This document shows, one piece after another, positions 5,105 through 5,413 of a stretch of DNA of 5,413 nt (position 1 is its first letter; each line of letters starts with the position of its first letter). The position numbers were made by a program, and so were the translations under genes. Source of the stretch: Eubacterium sp. (GTDB lineage: Bacteria > Bacillota_A > Clostridia > Lachnospirales > Lachnospiraceae); assembly GCA_023663915.1 (NCBI GenBank), contig JAMPGN010000257.1, positions 1 to 5,413 of the forward strand. The letters are read 5' to 3'. A model generated the notes under the pieces. The model was not told where the DNA came from and made no database searches. It worked only from the letters and a program-made list of their open reading frames with translations.

Positions 5105-5341
5105 ATGATGAAAACAGTTGTAATGAGAAGAATGGATGAGCTTGGAAGGGTCTGCCTGCCGGAAGAGGCAAGAGCTGCATTGAACCTTTCTAAAACGAAC
5201 GCGGTAGAAATTTCATGGGAGGGGGACGCTATCGTAATCAAGAAAGCAAAACCCTCCTGCCGGCTTTGCGGATCGGAAGAAAATGTGCATGAAAGGCTTG
5301 GGCTTTGTAAGGGTTGTATTGATAAGATTAAAACTGAATAA
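5105..5341 (+). CDS. AbrB/MazE/SpoVT-type DNA-binding protein with C-terminal zinc-knuckle-like motif
   Basis: This is a 78-residue probable transcription regulator. Residues 4-48 match the AbrB swapped-hairpin fold: RRMDELGRVCLPEEARAAL, then EISWEGDAIVIKKAK; the usual core reads LGRVVIPKEIR. Such domains dimerise and bind AT-rich DNA. After it, C52-x2-C55 and C68-x2-C71 form a four-cysteine knuckle likely to bind zinc, an arrangement known in short clostridial AbrB relatives. AGGAGA (5094-5099) serves either ATG 5105 or ATG 5108; I kept the first, though the second has the more typical 8-base spacing. It is separated by 142 bases from the 4447 gene, enough for its own promoter. An antitoxin role is possible for the fold, but no toxin gene is seen here. 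It may regulate the switch or itself. Confidence 0.85.
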   Translation: MMKTVVMRRMDELGRVCLPEEARAALNLSKTNAVEISWEGDAIVIKKAKPSCRLCGSEENVHERLGLCKGCIDKIKTE

Positions 5342-5385
5342 ATTCAATGATCTGTTATTCATTAAAAAATAGATACATTACCATT

Positions 5386-5403
5386 CCAATAATTTATTGG
5401 AGG
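5386..5403 (+). promoter_or_regulatory. Palindrome and possible ribosome binding site of a gene beyond the window
   Basis: CCAATAATTTATTGG (5386-5400) has 7-base arms around one base, and its end overlaps GGAGG (5399-5403). A start codon would lie at 5414 or later, a rather long spacing. The gap after the AbrB-type stop also has a weak 7-bp inverted repeat (5335-5341 with 5355-5361) without a U-run. Confidence 0.3.
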
Positions 5404-5413
5404 TTCAAATCTC

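Noticed and set aside
5399..5413. tRNA T-arm-like end GGTTCAAATCTC
   Set aside because: Only two stem pairs form, no anticodon arm precedes it, and the GGAGG is better read as a ribosome binding site of a following gene.

Overview
The window reads as accessory DNA from a low-to-mid-GC Firmicute, most likely a gut Clostridia lineage (Oscillospiraceae or Lachnospiraceae). I base this on the strong Shine-Dalgarno sequences, the AbrB/SpoVT-type regulator, and a coupling protein plus small helix-turn-helix pair of the kind familiar from integrative elements of these bacteria. This is recognition from memory; no database search was possible.

Left part (1-2892): the tail of a conjugation or mobilisation operon on the + strand. 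It holds the 3' end of an unrecognised helical protein (1-573), a complete VirD4-type coupling ATPase (584-2443), and a 94-residue winged-helix protein (2440-2724) that overlaps the ATPase gene by 4 bases. An intrinsic terminator (2862-2892) closes the operon. No VirB4, VirB6 or other channel gene lies inside the window.

Middle part (2893-4225): about 400 bases without a secure gene lead into a complete 308-residue tyrosine recombinase (3299-4225). That leader holds a possible promoter, a weak terminator-like hairpin and several further hairpins, including a long-range 12-bp stem just upstream of the recombinase start. A hidden 44-codon ORF overlaps these structures.

Right part (4226-5413): the most interesting stretch. 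Two exact 16-bp inverted copies of CTATTAGTGTAATAGG (4237-4252 and 4383-4398) bracket a 130-bp segment next to the recombinase gene. On the minus strand the segment carries a near-consensus promoter (TTGAAT, 17 bp, TG-G-TATAAT) that now points away from the downstream gene. Inversion between the repeats would turn it toward the unknown 171-residue protein at 4447-4962. This has the layout of a phase-variable promoter switch, seen here in a probable OFF orientation. Five alternating complementary segments (4353-4443) could also fold into mutually exclusive RNA hairpins, one of which covers the ribosome binding site of that gene. A 78-residue AbrB-type DNA-binding protein with a C-terminal CxxC/CxxC knuckle follows (5105-5341), with a third partial copy of the repeat motif just upstream. 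My proposal is that the recombinase, the segment, the 4447 gene and perhaps the AbrB-type gene form one on/off regulatory unit. This rests on sequence layout only.
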